The position numbers and the translations under genes are program-made. From Promethearchaeota archaeon (GTDB lineage Archaea; Asgardarchaeota; Lokiarchaeia; Sigyniarchaeales; SOKP01): 59,427 nucleotides of DNA. Every line of letters starts with the position of its first letter. Position 1 is the stretch's first letter. The notes beneath the pieces were generated by a model. That model saw only the letters and a list, made by a program, of their open reading frames with translations. It searched no databases and was not told where the DNA came from. Shown here in pieces: positions 35,271 through 44,645 of the stretch. Location of the stretch: the NCBI GenBank assembly GCA_011364975.1, contig RDOE01000011.1:1-59427 (forward strand), read 5' to 3'.

Positions 35271-35686
35271 TTTCAGTAATCTCTTAAAATTTCTTTGTTA
35301 ACGAATAACCTAACTGGATCAAAATTAAATTGGATTTTTTATTATTAAAAAAAATGACAAGATCAATTACGTTGAATTTGATAACATTAATTTTTATTTT
35401 TATAAAAAAAAAATGACTAAAATATTTGTCAAATAATAAAAAATCTTTATCAATAAAAAAAATTGAATACTATACGATTATTTTTGATTTTATATTCTGT
35501 TTCAAAGGTTAATTATGATAAATTTTTTTGTTGAAAATTCGCATTTATTCTAATTTGAATTGCAGAAAATTGAGTTATATTGATAGAACGCTCCTTTAAA
35601 CATAATCAAGAGAGAAGAGAAAAGTATAGGATTACAGAGAAATATGGGATAATATAATTCCATTTCTTAAACTTTTAAGGTAATAA
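35271..35686. other. 416-base AT-rich intergenic region
   Basis: Long A and T runs, no open frame beyond short pieces, no hairpin or repeat that stands out. It must contain the promoter for the MtdB-fusion operon (minus strand) at its left end and the end of the GltB-like mRNA at its right. Confidence 0.6.
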
Positions 35687-37351
35687 TTAAAGTCTTATTG
35701 ATTGAGGGTAACTTCCAGAATAAATTTCCTTTTTAACTAGATCTAAATCGAGTTCTTCTTGAGTTTTTATTTCTAAATTCCAGTTATTACATACTTCAAT
35801 TGCCCGTTGAGAAATACAAGCAATATCATCACGTTTTAATAAATTTAATCTAAACTTTCGAACTCCTGCAAGAAGTTGTTGAATACCAGTCCCTAGTTTA
35901 GATACAAAATATGTATACACTCCTACTGCCGATGCAGGAATATTAAAATCTTTAAATTCTCGTTTTAAATTATCATATTCTACAAAAATTTCATTAAGAC
36001 TAATATCATCAAGATTTTTATGTTTTTCTAACCCTAAACTTTTAACATTTGCGGAAGTGAGTTCCTTTTTTTCAACAAGTTCTGCGATATAGCGCGATTT
36101 CATTGCAGCAGTAATTGGGGCTCTTGCCATGGCTATGCATTTCACATAGGGGGCACCCATGGCAAGAGCCTTGAACATCTGAGTTTCGTTTGCAAAACCG
36201 CCTGCGATGGCAATGGTTGGTATTTTCACATTCGGACTTTTATTTTTAATCATATCTAAACAACCAGTTACTAATGCTTCTAAATAAACAGTAGGAATGG
36301 AGCCTTCATTCATCATACTTACAGGACTCATCCCAGTACCTCCTCCGGCACCGTCAAAAGTCATTCCATCAACTCCTCCTTCAACACCCAATTTTAAGAT
36401 CCAAGCCGTTGCTGCTGGTCTATAGGCTCCTGTTTTTATAAAGATATTTCTAACTCCATTTGAACGTATTTGATCTATCTCTTCAAGTATTTCATAGGAA
36501 GTACATAATCCCACTCTACTATGTCTTTCAAAGTCGGCGATTATCCCTGTCTTCCATTGCTCTTTTACAATTGGATCTGAGGGATCAGGAAATACTAAAT
36601 AACCACGATTTTGCAAAATCTGAGCCCTTTCTATCGACTCTAATCTCACTTCCCCACCTATAGCCTTTGCTCCTTGACCAAATTTGATTTCTAACGATTC
36701 AACATCTAATTGTGAGGTTACATAATCAAAAACTCCTAACCTAGTATCTTCAACGTTTTTCTGCACGATTATATCTCCATGTTTACCATCCCATAACTCT
36801 CTATATGTTTTAACTCGATACTTCATATCAGCTGTATCGGTCACCCTCGGATAAATGGCGTGATTAGCAAATTGAGCATAGGGATCCATACCAACAACAT
36901 TTTCACCAATCGTAATACTGATGCCCGCTAACGCTGCACCTTTTGCAAGACCTTCCCAATTACGTTTTGCAACATAAGTACTTCCTAAACCAGCAATCAC
37001 GAAGGGTAATTTTTGTAAAATGTTTCCCCAATATGAGGTTAAGTTTACATTAGGAAAGATAACTTTATCTTCATCCGGATCGATACCTTGAGCACCTCTC
37101 ACCTCAAATTGGATTTGAAAATCACCATAAGATAATCCATAGTCTTTGGGAGAACCTGCTGTGGAATTACCATAATATTCTCTACGGGGGTATAGGACTT
37201 CCCTACCTCTTAATGCAGATTTAGAAACTTCACAAAAAACAGGGCAATCTGCTACGCATATTGGGCAGAGTCCAGACTCGCATGCATCCTCTACCCGAGT
37301 TCTGGCACCAATCATACTTGATTGGTTTGAAAGCATGGAATATTTTGTCAT
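35687..37351 (-). CDS. GltB-like FMN-binding glutamate synthase domain protein
   Basis: Matches the central FMN/2-oxoglutarate domain of glutamate synthase: DGMTFDGAGGGTGMSP, EVRGAQGIDPDED, then FGQGAKAIGGEVRL and IAIAGGFANETQMFKALAMG. The N-terminus has C24, C29, C32, C36 and C40 (SGLCPICVADCPVFC), a likely iron-sulfur site. Length (554) suits archaeal stand-alone GltB-type proteins, which lack the amidotransferase domain and need partners such as a separate glutaminase. No amidotransferase or small subunit lies nearby. Related enzymes include methylamine-glutamate N-methyltransferase subunit C, so the exact reaction is open. Confidence 0.85.
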   Translation of the reverse strand: MTKYSMLSNQSSMIGARTRVEDACESGLCPICVADCPVFCEVSKSALRGREVLYPRREYYGNSTAGSPKDYGLSYGDFQIQFEVRGAQGIDPDEDKVIFPNVNLTSYWGNILQKLPFVIAGLGSTYVAKRNWEGLAKGAALAGISITIGENVVGMDPYAQFANHAIYPRVTDTADMKYRVKTYRELWDGKHGDIIVQKNVEDTRLGVFDYVTSQLDVESLEIKFGQGAKAIGGEVRLESIERAQILQNRGYLVFPDPSDPIVKEQWKTGIIADFERHSRVGLCTSYEILEEIDQIRSNGVRNIFIKTGAYRPAATAWILKLGVEGGVDGMTFDGAGGGTGMSPVSMMNEGSIPTVYLEALVTGCLDMIKNKSPNVKIPTIAIAGGFANETQMFKALAMGAPYVKCIAMARAPITAAMKSRYIAELVEKKELTSANVKSLGLEKHKNLDDISLNEIFVEYDNLKREFKDFNIPASAVGVYTYFVSKLGTGIQQLLAGVRKFRLNLLKRDDIACISQRAIEVCNNWNLEIKTQEELDLDLVKKEIYSGSYPQSIRL

Positions 37352-37376
37352 TTTAATCTCGTTTTCAAAAGTTTAA

Positions 37377-37571
37377 TTATTCATATATAAATAAGCAACT
37401 TGGTTTTTTCAATTCGTTATTATTAGTCTGAAATTCTTCAGAACAGTTCCAATTGTAATTTCTTCGAGGTTGATTAAATAAAGATCCAAATAAGATGGAG
37501 TTACTTTTACAAATATGACAAACATTTCTTCCATAGGAATATTCAATACCGCATTCAGGACATTTTATCAT
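37377..37571 (-). CDS. Small zinc-ribbon protein
   Basis: Sixty-four residues with CPECG near the start and CHIC after 10 residues, a typical zinc ribbon. The rest is polar and ends PSCLFIYE. Immediately upstream of the GltB-like gene on the same strand (25-base gap) and downstream of a putative DNA-binding protein (32 bases), so the three may form one operon. A third Cys pair is not complete. Function unknown. Confidence 0.6.
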   Translation of the reverse strand: MIKCPECGIEYSYGRNVCHICKSNSILFGSLFNQPRRNYNWNCSEEFQTNNNELKKPSCLFIYE

Positions 37572-37603
37572 TATTTTTTGATCCTCCTCCGTTTGTGTTC
37601 TTT

Positions 37604-37858
37604 TTATATTGCTTCGTATAAGCGTGGATATTTCGATTCATAAATTTTAAGCTTATTAGGATACTTTTGTTTAATCCTTCTAATAACTTTAGAAAGTGAA
37701 CTTCGATGTTGATATCCCATAGCAAAAGACCATTTTTCTGCGGTTGATTTTCCTATTTCTTTCAACTTATCTAAACATATTTGTTCATATGTTTTAAATA
37801 CGGCTTCTGAGGCGATAGTCACCACCTCTGGACGTTCATTCGATCCTTCTACCAACAT
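37604..37858 (-). CDS. Small HTH-like putative DNA-binding protein
   Basis: Eighty-four residues. KSTAEKWSFAMGYQHRSSLS followed by KVIRRIKQKYPNK looks like a helix-turn-helix with a basic recognition helix. No family name can be given. It begins with ATG TTG GTA and lies first in the presumed operon with the zinc ribbon and the GltB-like gene. A 6-bp inverted repeat 27 bases upstream is a possible operator. Confidence 0.55.
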   Translation of the reverse strand: MLVEGSNERPEVVTIASEAVFKTYEQICLDKLKEIGKSTAEKWSFAMGYQHRSSLSKVIRRIKQKYPNKLKIYESKYPRLYEAI

Positions 37859-37884
37859 TTTTCATTCACATAGATTATTTATAG

Positions 37885-37900
37885 TGGGAATGCTTTCCCA
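37885..37900. promoter_or_regulatory. Inverted repeat upstream of the HTH-like gene
   Basis: TGGGAA-TGCT-TTCCCA, a perfect 6-bp palindromic arm pair 27 bases before the start of the minus-strand gene. Possible autoregulatory operator. The remaining gap to 38258 (about 360 bases) is AT-rich, with no gene found. Confidence 0.4.
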
Positions 37901-38258
37901 ATTTATTGCTTTGTTTAATAATATATCGTGAAAGTTTATAAATTTTACTTTTGATGGTTTTTCCTGAATATTGTTTAGATAATATGAGGGAATCGAGACC
38001 TTTGTTCAATTATTACCGTAAAGCTTAATAAAGTTACCGATTTGAGGTGAAAAATTTTAAATTTAAAACCGACAAAATAAATTGAAAGTATTACTTTAAT
38101 TTCATTACCAGTTAACAATAATTTAATAAGGATGGTATAAATAGAGAAAATTTATTATTCAATTCATAAGATTGTATTCTTTATAGTTTCGATAAATTTA
38201 ATAATTTAAGTCTGCTAGTTTTTCTTTAGTCTACTGAAGTTTTTTTTAAAGAAAAAAA

Positions 38259-38936
38259 TTGTTAAAAACCAAATTCCTATACTTCTATCTTTCAATAATA
38301 TTTGGATTAATTGGTATTTTTTTTCCTACTCACGTAAGTAGCCTTCTAGGATTTGATATCGGAGATCTTATTAATTGGAGTTTTGGCTTATATTTATATG
38401 TCCCACGTAATCCTATTGAAGAAACTAGATTCTATTACCATCTTAATATTGGGATTATTTTAACTCTATATATCTTTTGGTTAATCGGAACAATACTTTA
38501 TGATATTAGGAAGATTAAAAGAGAGAAAAGATATACTAGTAGCACTATTATAATAATTGTTATTTTAATTCTTATATGCCAGAGCCTTTACATTAATAGT
38601 GATATTCTTGTATGGCGGTTATTTATTTTTGCATTCGACTTCAGTTCAATTTTTGCATTAATAGGAATCTATCAAGTAAATGAGCAATTAATAAAGGAGG
38701 GTTATCAAAAGAGAAAATGGAATCAAAAAAACCTAAGATTATTTGGAATCTTAACATTAGCTACTTCGTTAGGCGGTCTAGTTTATCTTGTAGTGATATT
38801 TTTTATGTTTGCCTATCCTTTTGGTATAAGCGTTATAATTAATTATTACATTCAGATGTTTCCAAATGCTTTGTTATTATTACTTATTTTTATTTTTGGT
38901 TTTTATTATATAAGAAAAAGTAATAGAATCTCATAA
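38259..38936 (+). CDS. Polytopic membrane protein of unknown function
   Basis: Two hundred twenty-five residues with about six membrane segments: FLYFYLSIIFGLIGIFF, IGIILTLYIFWLIGTILY, STIIIIVILILICQSLYI, RLFIFAFDFSSIFALIGIY, LATSLGGLVYLVVIFFMFAY and ALLLLLIFIFGFYYI. Basic loops between the third and fourth segments. Start is TTG at 38259; no ATG precedes. No transporter or enzyme motif recognised. Confidence 0.6.
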   Translation: MLKTKFLYFYLSIIFGLIGIFFPTHVSSLLGFDIGDLINWSFGLYLYVPRNPIEETRFYYHLNIGIILTLYIFWLIGTILYDIRKIKREKRYTSSTIIIIVILILICQSLYINSDILVWRLFIFAFDFSSIFALIGIYQVNEQLIKEGYQKRKWNQKNLRLFGILTLATSLGGLVYLVVIFFMFAYPFGISVIINYYIQMFPNALLLLLIFIFGFYYIRKSNRIS

Positions 38937-38944
38937 TTTTAAAA

Positions 38945-39163
38945 TTATTTTATGAACTCGGTTAGGAGGATGGATTTATATTCGGGGTCGCGTGATTCAA
39001 AAGGTATCCTTTCCTCTCCAGAATAGATATCCTTTTTTTCCCTCTTAGCGAAAAACTCAGAAAATGGAATTAAAATATCAGATAAATTTAGATGTTGTTC
39101 AAGTTCAAGTACAAAACTCGATTCAAAAAAATTTGGGTACTTTTCATATAGCTTTATTGTCAT
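38945..39163 (-). CDS. Small acidic protein of unknown function
   Basis: Seventy-two residues without membrane segment or cysteine: TIKLYEKYPNFFESSFVLEL and later EERIPFESRDPEYKSILL. Weak helical pattern. Eight bases after the convergent membrane-protein gene. No family recognised; could be non-coding, though the ATG and residue mix look ordinary. Confidence 0.45.
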   Translation of the reverse strand: MTIKLYEKYPNFFESSFVLELEQHLNLSDILIPFSEFFAKREKKDIYSGEERIPFESRDPEYKSILLTEFIK

Positions 39164-39279
39164 TTTATTCTAAAGAGTATATTTTTTATTTAAATAATAA
39201 GTTGAAATTAATTAATTAAAAAGGATACTCTCGACAAATTTAGTAAAACAATAAGTAAAAGGATAATAATAAAAAGTAA

Positions 39280-39735
39280 TTAGAATGGAGGTCCATACAT
39301 CCCTGAGAATATTGACATTATGAATGACACAATAAACACTATTCCGATCGCCCAACATAAAAGCCCGATGATCCCTAACACTAACCCTCCAGTGGCCATT
39401 TCTGGGGAGTCATCTTTTTTACGACCTATCGACCCAAGTATTATAGCCACAATTGATCCAATGAAAGGAAGGATAAAGAGGCCTAAAAATCCAAATACTA
39501 ACGCAATAATTCCATTAGTATTATTCTGTTTTGGGGGATAAATAATTGTTGTTGGCTGAGCTGCTTGCTGAGGGTAAGGAGGTAGGGGTGGTACAGGAGG
39601 GGTGGGAGAACTTGGTTGTTGAGAAGATTGTGTTCCCCATTCAGATTGAAGGTTATGTCCACAATATGGGCAAGCATGCCACTCTCCTTCTATTTTTATA
39701 CCACAATTAGGACAAAAATTTAACATAAAGATCAC
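39280..39735 (-). CDS. Zinc-ribbon protein with proline linker and DUF4190-like membrane domain
   Basis: N-terminal zinc ribbon FCPNCG and ACPYCG (about residues 7-26), then a Pro/Gln-rich linker (PTPPVPPLPPYPQQAAQP), then two hydrophobic helices (IALVFGFLGLFILPFIGSIV and GLVLGIIGLLCWAIGIVFIV) as in DUF4190. Start ATG at 39735 or M4 (39726) nearer the ribbon. The ribbon should face the cytoplasm. Two other zinc-ribbon/tail proteins occur at 42038 and 44238. Function unknown. Confidence 0.75.
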   Translation of the reverse strand: MIFMLNFCPNCGIKIEGEWHACPYCGHNLQSEWGTQSSQQPSSPTPPVPPLPPYPQQAAQPTTIIYPPKQNNTNGIIALVFGFLGLFILPFIGSIVAIILGSIGRKKDDSPEMATGGLVLGIIGLLCWAIGIVFIVSFIMSIFSGMYGPPF

Positions 39736-39800
39736 AATATTTTTTATTAAATAATTAATAGCGATAATTGAATTTATTTCTACGCTATTTAATAGGTATA

Positions 39801-40292
39801 TTATGTTTTTAACTTTTCTTTTAATAGAAGTTCATCAAAAGAACTACCTTCTTTAATAACATTAAGTATGAGATGAGTATTAGTTCCTTCAACATAAGGA
39901 GATGCATGTATTTTTTTAACCATTGCGCTTAATTCGAATCGACTTTTAAATCGGGCTAATATTAATGCATCATAGTCACCGGTTATATCATAAACTCCGA
40001 ATACATTAGGATTTTCTGCAATTTCTTTTTCTATATCTAACATTTTACCTTTAGAGATTGTAATTTCTATTACTGCAATAATATTATATCCTAATTTTTC
40101 ATAATCAATTTGAATTCCATAATTTTTAATGATACCACTTTCCTCTAATTTATCTATATGACTTTTAATGGTTATCGGTGATTTTCCTAATTTTTCAGCA
40201 ATATGATGATACTTAGCTTTACCATCTTTACTTAGAACAGCTAAGATATCTAAATCTACTTCATCACTAGAAGGCAAATCTTTATGTTCCAT
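39801..40292 (-). CDS. Lrp/AsnC-family transcriptional regulator
   Basis: One hundred sixty-three residues: N-terminal winged HTH (DLDILAVLSKDGKAKYHHIA then SPITIKSHIDKLEESGIIKNY) and C-terminal RAM domain (NIIAVIEITISKG, NVFGVYDITGDYDALI). Senses amino acids and controls their metabolism in the family. The neighbouring genes, zinc ribbon and GH20, do not show which regulon. Glutamate dehydrogenase genes in the window are a reasonable but unproved target. Confidence 0.92.
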   Translation of the reverse strand: MEHKDLPSSDEVDLDILAVLSKDGKAKYHHIAEKLGKSPITIKSHIDKLEESGIIKNYGIQIDYEKLGYNIIAVIEITISKGKMLDIEKEIAENPNVFGVYDITGDYDALILARFKSRFELSAMVKKIHASPYVEGTNTHLILNVIKEGSSFDELLLKEKLKT

Positions 40293-40464
40293 AGTTTAGA
40301 ATGGGATAAGTTTAATTTTAAGATTTGTTACTTTATTAGGCTTTGTTAAAAAGTGTTGTGAATTGGAGAGAGAAAACTTAACGTTGCATTCTTGCTATAA
40401 TCTTTAAATTTTAAAAGATATTCTCTAAATTAATTAGGAAAATTAGAACGATTAGAAATTAATT

Positions 40465-42015
40465 ATGAAAATAATGAATAATAATACCCTAAAGATAATA
40501 CCTGAACCAGTAAAGAGCTCTATTAATGATGGAAAGTTTTTCATAAATTCAAGAACGAAACTTATAAGTAATGATTTGACGGATGATGTGTTAAAGTTTT
40601 TACGCAAGTTTTTAAAAGATTATAAAGGATTGAATCTAAATCAAGAAGAATTCTCTCATACAATTAATTATGATAATGCAATTATATTGAAAGTCATGAA
40701 TAGTAATAAAACAATGCAAAAGGAAAGTTATACATTACAGATCTCAAAAGCTTTAATTGAAATTACAGCTGGTGAAGTAAATGGAATATTTTATGGAATT
40801 CAAACCTTAATTCAAATTATTTTCTTAGAAAATATAGTGATTGATGAGAAAAGTGAAACCATAACTTTACCTTGCTTAAAAATTAGCGATTATCCTCGCT
40901 TCAAATGGAGAGGATTCATGTTAGATGAAGCCAGGCACTTCTTTGGTAAAGAAACTATTAAAAAATTGCTAGATTTAATGGCATTATTAAAGTTCAATAT
41001 ATTTCATTGGCATTTGACTGATGATCAAGGGTGGAGAATCGAAATAAAGAAATATTCTCTTCTCACCGAGATTGGATCGAAACGTGAGGGAACAATTGTT
41101 CCTAATGCTAAAATTGCACGAAGTAAAGGCAAAAGAAAAGTAGAAACGGATAACATCCCTGTAGACGGCTTTTATACTCAAGAAGATTTAAAGGAAATAA
41201 TTCAATATGCTAATGAAAGATATATTACAATCATTCCGGAAATTGATTTTCCTGGGCATGTTGTCGCAGCATTAGCATCATATCCCAAATTAAGTTGTAA
41301 TGGTGGACCATTTAAGGTGAGTTCATTATTCGGGGTCCATAAAGATGTATTTTGTATTGGTAATGAACAAGTTTTTGAATTTTCTAAAGACGTATTAAAA
41401 GAAGTTATGAAAATTTTTCCTTCAAAATATCTTCATGTAGGTGGAGATGAAGTACCTACAAGACGCTGGAATACATGTGAGAAATGTCAAACTAGAATTG
41501 CAAAAGAAGGATTAAATAACACTAAAGAATTACAGGAGTATTATACTTCGAGAATATGCTCGTTTTTGAAGTCTCATGAACACATTTTGATCGGTTGGAA
41601 TGAAATTTTATATGATAATTTAGATATTGATGCAGTGTGTCAATATTGGACTAATAATTTTGATTTAGTGTTAGACCATATTAAAAAGGGAAGGAAGGTA
41701 ATTATGTCAGAAATGAGTACAATTTACCTAAATTATCCAATTGAATTGACACCACTACGAAAAACCTATGAATATGATCCGCTTCCTACTGAACTTGAAG
41801 AAAATTATGTTCAAAATGTATTAGGCTTAGAAGCTTGTTTATGGACGGAAATTGTTAAGGATTCTAAAATGGTAGAATTAAGAATTATTCCAAGATTATT
41901 AGCAGTTGGAGAAATTGGCTGGAGCCCTAAGGAAGTAAAGAATTTTGAGAGATTTGAGGAAAAATTGAATTCATTTTATAAGATTTTAGATTATTATAAA
42001 ATCGGTTATGATTAA
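40465..42015 (+). CDS. Beta-N-acetylhexosaminidase, GH20
   Basis: Releases terminal GlcNAc/GalNAc from glycans. An N-terminal GH20b-like domain (about 1-135) precedes the TIM barrel. GFMLDEARHFF, FHWHLTDDQGW and the catalytic pair D328-E329 (HVGGDEV) are all present, with DFPGH upstream. It has 516 residues and no signal peptide, so cytoplasmic. ATG at 40465. Between the acting pair and the C-terminus lie WNEILYD and ACLWTEIV, which form the substrate pocket. Monocistronic. Confidence 0.93.
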   Translation: MKIMNNNTLKIIPEPVKSSINDGKFFINSRTKLISNDLTDDVLKFLRKFLKDYKGLNLNQEEFSHTINYDNAIILKVMNSNKTMQKESYTLQISKALIEITAGEVNGIFYGIQTLIQIIFLENIVIDEKSETITLPCLKISDYPRFKWRGFMLDEARHFFGKETIKKLLDLMALLKFNIFHWHLTDDQGWRIEIKKYSLLTEIGSKREGTIVPNAKIARSKGKRKVETDNIPVDGFYTQEDLKEIIQYANERYITIIPEIDFPGHVVAALASYPKLSCNGGPFKVSSLFGVHKDVFCIGNEQVFEFSKDVLKEVMKIFPSKYLHVGGDEVPTRRWNTCEKCQTRIAKEGLNNTKELQEYYTSRICSFLKSHEHILIGWNEILYDNLDIDAVCQYWTNNFDLVLDHIKKGRKVIMSEMSTIYLNYPIELTPLRKTYEYDPLPTELEENYVQNVLGLEACLWTEIVKDSKMVELRIIPRLLAVGEIGWSPKEVKNFERFEEKLNSFYKILDYYKIGYD

Positions 42016-42037
42016 CAAGAAAATCTAAAACATAGAA

Positions 42038-42415
42038 TTAAAAAAAACCAAATAAAAGAAATGGGTTTACAAACATAAAACACAGAAATAAAATTATTAC
42101 AATAAAACAACAACATGCAATACATCCTTCATTGTTTTGTTTTTGAGGTTTAGGTTTAATAACAATATCATTAAGTTGTTGTCTTAAATCGTACAATTCT
42201 CTTTTCAGATCCTCAATTTGGGGATCCTTAGAATATTTAATTTGTTGCTCTAAGAGAATAACTTTTTTATTTAAATCTTCAATAATTTTATCCTTATCAT
42301 CTGATTTAACATACTCTGAAAATTTTGTGCCACAAAAAGGACAAAAGTTTTCTAAATCATCTAATTGAGCTCCGCAGTTTGGACAAAGGGTCATAATTTG
42401 GTTTTTTTTATACAT
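42038..42415 (-). CDS. Zinc-ribbon, coiled-coil and membrane-tail protein, copy 1
   Basis: A zinc ribbon (LCPNCGAQL...FCPFCG, about residues 10-30), a heptad coiled coil (DKDKIIEDLNKKVILLEQQI, then LKRELYDLRQQL), and a C-terminal membrane helix (IACCCFIVIILFLCFMFVNP). The start at M8 (42394, MTLCPNCG) aligns with the paralogue at 44238 and is preferred over 42415. It has a promoter motif shared with that paralogue. The anchor would put the ribbon in the cytoplasm. No known family. Confidence 0.7.
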   Translation of the reverse strand: MYKKNQIMTLCPNCGAQLDDLENFCPFCGTKFSEYVKSDDKDKIIEDLNKKVILLEQQIKYSKDPQIEDLKRELYDLRQQLNDIVIKPKPQKQNNEGCIACCCFIVIILFLCFMFVNPFLLFGFF

Positions 42416-42452
42416 TCTCTTTTTCTTATTATCTAGTCTAGAATAATGATCT

Positions 42453-42472
42453 TGTATATTTTTAAGTTTAAC
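42453..42472 (-). promoter_or_regulatory. Conserved promoter element of zinc-ribbon gene copy 1
   Basis: Twenty bases matching 44646-44665 at 18 positions. On the minus strand it contains AAACTTAAAAATATAC, an archaeal BRE/TATA-like box, about 40 to 60 bases before the start codon. Confidence 0.5.
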
Positions 42473-42666
42473 GCTGGTGTAAAAACTTTTTATCTATATC
42501 TTGAAATTTTATAAAAATCAGACTTTAGATATGAGTTTATGAAGCGAGAAAAGATTTATTATTTAATACACTCTTCACTTATATAGATACTTAAGATATT
42601 CAAAATTTAATTATTTACGATAAATGATTTAAAGTAGTTTCATAAGAAGGATATGAGAAACCTAAA

Positions 42667-43329
42667 TTGATAATGCTTGAGATAAATTTTGCTATTACTT
42701 TTTTCTATGGCTTTGTAGTAGGACTTTCTCCTTGTATATTATTAATGTTAAGTAGTTTCGGGACATCTTTACTTTTGACAGAGAAAAAAAAAGATTTTTT
42801 TCAAATCCTACTAGGGTTAATATTAGGAATGATCTCCGCATATATCGTAATTTCTATCATATTCCTTCCTTTTACGGAGTTATTAGCCCTTTATGAATAT
42901 ACTAAATTTGTATTTGCTGGAATTTTGATTTTTTTAGGAATTTGGCAAATTCTTGAAAGTCAAAAAGAAAAAAGTGTCATTTTTGGTACTCCAACCAAAG
43001 TAAGAACAATCCTCAAAGATTTTATTGAAAAAAGATCTGGTTATTATTCCTTTTTAGTTGGAATACTTTTTGTTTTTATTAAAATTCCTTGTTTCGGTTC
43101 TATATATTTATCTCTTATTTATGAGTTGCATAGTAATCCAATGCTTTTTCTTTATATTGTTGTCTATTTATTTGCAATGGTTTTGCCTGTAATTATAATA
43201 TTATCATTAATAAGATTTGGATTAGAATCTTCTAAGGTTAATGAATATCGACTAAAATATAGATCATATTTAAGAATATTAAGTGGGGGCATTTTGATTT
43301 TTCTTGCGATATATTTATTAATCTTCTAA
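42667..43329 (+). CDS. CcdA-like thiol-disulfide membrane protein
   Basis: Six hydrophobic helices. Two Pro-Cys motifs in equivalent places of a duplicated fold: GLSPCILLM near residue 20 and IKIPCFGSIY near 138. In CcdA/DsbD the two cysteines pass electrons across the membrane. The match to CcdA is clear in layout but the Pro after the first Cys motif is missing. TTG at 42667 or, better, ATG at 42673. A thioredoxin-like extracellular partner is not in view. Confidence 0.7.
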   Translation: MIMLEINFAITFFYGFVVGLSPCILLMLSSFGTSLLLTEKKKDFFQILLGLILGMISAYIVISIIFLPFTELLALYEYTKFVFAGILIFLGIWQILESQKEKSVIFGTPTKVRTILKDFIEKRSGYYSFLVGILFVFIKIPCFGSIYLSLIYELHSNPMLFLYIVVYLFAMVLPVIIILSLIRFGLESSKVNEYRLKYRSYLRILSGGILIFLAIYLLIF

Positions 43330-43330
43330 A

Positions 43331-44116
43331 TTATCTATTTTTGGTCCTTTTTAAGTGCTTATAGAATAAGGCTACTAAAATTTCACAACTTATAAAACCA
43401 AGAGCTATTCCTATGGTTAATATGCGTGAAAAGTCACGCATTGTTAGAGTTTGAGCAATAGCTCTACATGTTTCATTTAAAGGAGCGACACTAGCACCAC
43501 CACCATAAAGTCCACCACCTGATCCTCCTGTAACTATTCTTTTATCAGATACAACTGGTTCATCGACTAAAATTCCTCCTGATTCTTCAATATAAGCTTC
43601 CGAATTTACATCCCTCGCAATATTTACCCCTTTTACTATATCTGCCCTTGCAAGAACTCTTAATCCAACACAAAGTGAGGAAATTATTAAACCACTGTAA
43701 TAAGCAGTACTTATTAATTCGAGCGTTGGTTCATAGCTCGATAAGGCGTCCCAATGGCCTCCACTTGGAATGAAAATGCAATCATATTGTTGAAGGATAT
43801 ACCAATCTACGTCAGAAATTAATATATCTGAATTAATAATCTCTGGATCATTCCTATGACATGATGATATAGTTGCAGAAACGCCTGCAGTTGTTACAGT
43901 CCAACCCCATGATTCAAATATTTCTGTAGCATTAAAGTAGGTTATCCCAACTCCACTGGCAATCAAAATCATAACATTGATATCTCTAGGGGGGTCTTCT
44001 GAAGACTCTTGGGCTTCAACTTCGACTAAAGGATTAATAATAGAGGTTATACTTAAAATTGTAATAATTACTAGCAAGCTTTTAATCTTTAAGGCATGTT
44101 TCACCTTTTTAATCAT
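43331..44116 (-). CDS. Secreted, membrane-anchored DJ-1/PfpI-family protein
   Basis: An N-terminal signal sequence (IKSLLVIITILSITSIINPL, about residues 11-30) is followed by a DJ-1/PfpI fold: NVMILIASGVGITYFNATEI, IFIPSGGHW and the nucleophile elbow IISSLCVGLRVL with its Cys. A second helix (ILTIGIALGFISCEILVALF) near 230-250 ends in a basic tail. The enzyme domain would be outside the cell, an unusual place, as most DJ-1 proteins are cytoplasmic. The proposed activity (peptidase, glyoxalase or chaperone) is not known. Converges with ccdA-like gene, 1 base apart. Confidence 0.8.
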   Translation of the reverse strand: MIKKVKHALKIKSLLVIITILSITSIINPLVEVEAQESSEDPPRDINVMILIASGVGITYFNATEIFESWGWTVTTAGVSATISSCHRNDPEIINSDILISDVDWYILQQYDCIFIPSGGHWDALSSYEPTLELISTAYYSGLIISSLCVGLRVLARADIVKGVNIARDVNSEAYIEESGGILVDEPVVSDKRIVTGGSGGGLYGGGASVAPLNETCRAIAQTLTMRDFSRILTIGIALGFISCEILVALFYKHLKRTKNR

Positions 44117-44237
44117 AAAAAATTCTATTAATCTTATGATTGAAAGTCAATTTTTAATATTTACTTTTTAAGTTATAAATTAATATCTGAGATTATAATT
44201 CTAATACGTAATTTTTAAGAGAAAATTTCGAGATATA

Positions 44238-44597
44238 TTAATGTACATAAAAAATCTTGAAATATAAACTAATTAGATACCAAATAAATAAAACAATAAC
44301 GAAAATTACACAGAATAAATACCACAAATCTCCTGATTGATTTTTTTTCTTAACTATTTTAATATTACCAACAATTAATTCTTGTTTTACCATTTCGAGT
44401 TCATTTTTTAATTCTAAAATTTGATTTTGTTTAGTTCTGGAGAGCTGATCTTCCAGAAAAGCTACTCGATTTTCTAATCTCTTAATAATTAATTCTTTAT
44501 TATTAGGTTTAAGACGATCATCAAATTTAAATCTACAAAACGGACAAAAATTCTCAATTTCTTTTATTCTTTCTCCGCAATTTGGGCAATAGCTCAT
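44238..44597 (-). CDS. Zinc-ribbon, coiled-coil and membrane-tail protein, copy 2
   Basis: One hundred nineteen residues, same plan as 42038-42415: ribbon (YCPNCGERI...FCPFC), coiled coil (KELIIKRLENRVAFLEDQLS, LELKNELEMVKQELI) and a C-terminal membrane helix (LWYLFCVIFVIVLFIWYLIS). Sequence identity outside the ribbon is low, showing an old duplication. Shares the promoter motif of copy 1. Function unknown. Confidence 0.7.
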   Translation of the reverse strand: MSYCPNCGERIKEIENFCPFCRFKFDDRLKPNNKELIIKRLENRVAFLEDQLSRTKQNQILELKNELEMVKQELIVGNIKIVKKKNQSGDLWYLFCVIFVIVLFIWYLISLYFKIFYVH

Positions 44598-44645
44598 TTT
44601 TTAGATCCCTTCTTTTTTTGTTCTCCAAGGTAACAAATAAGAAGA

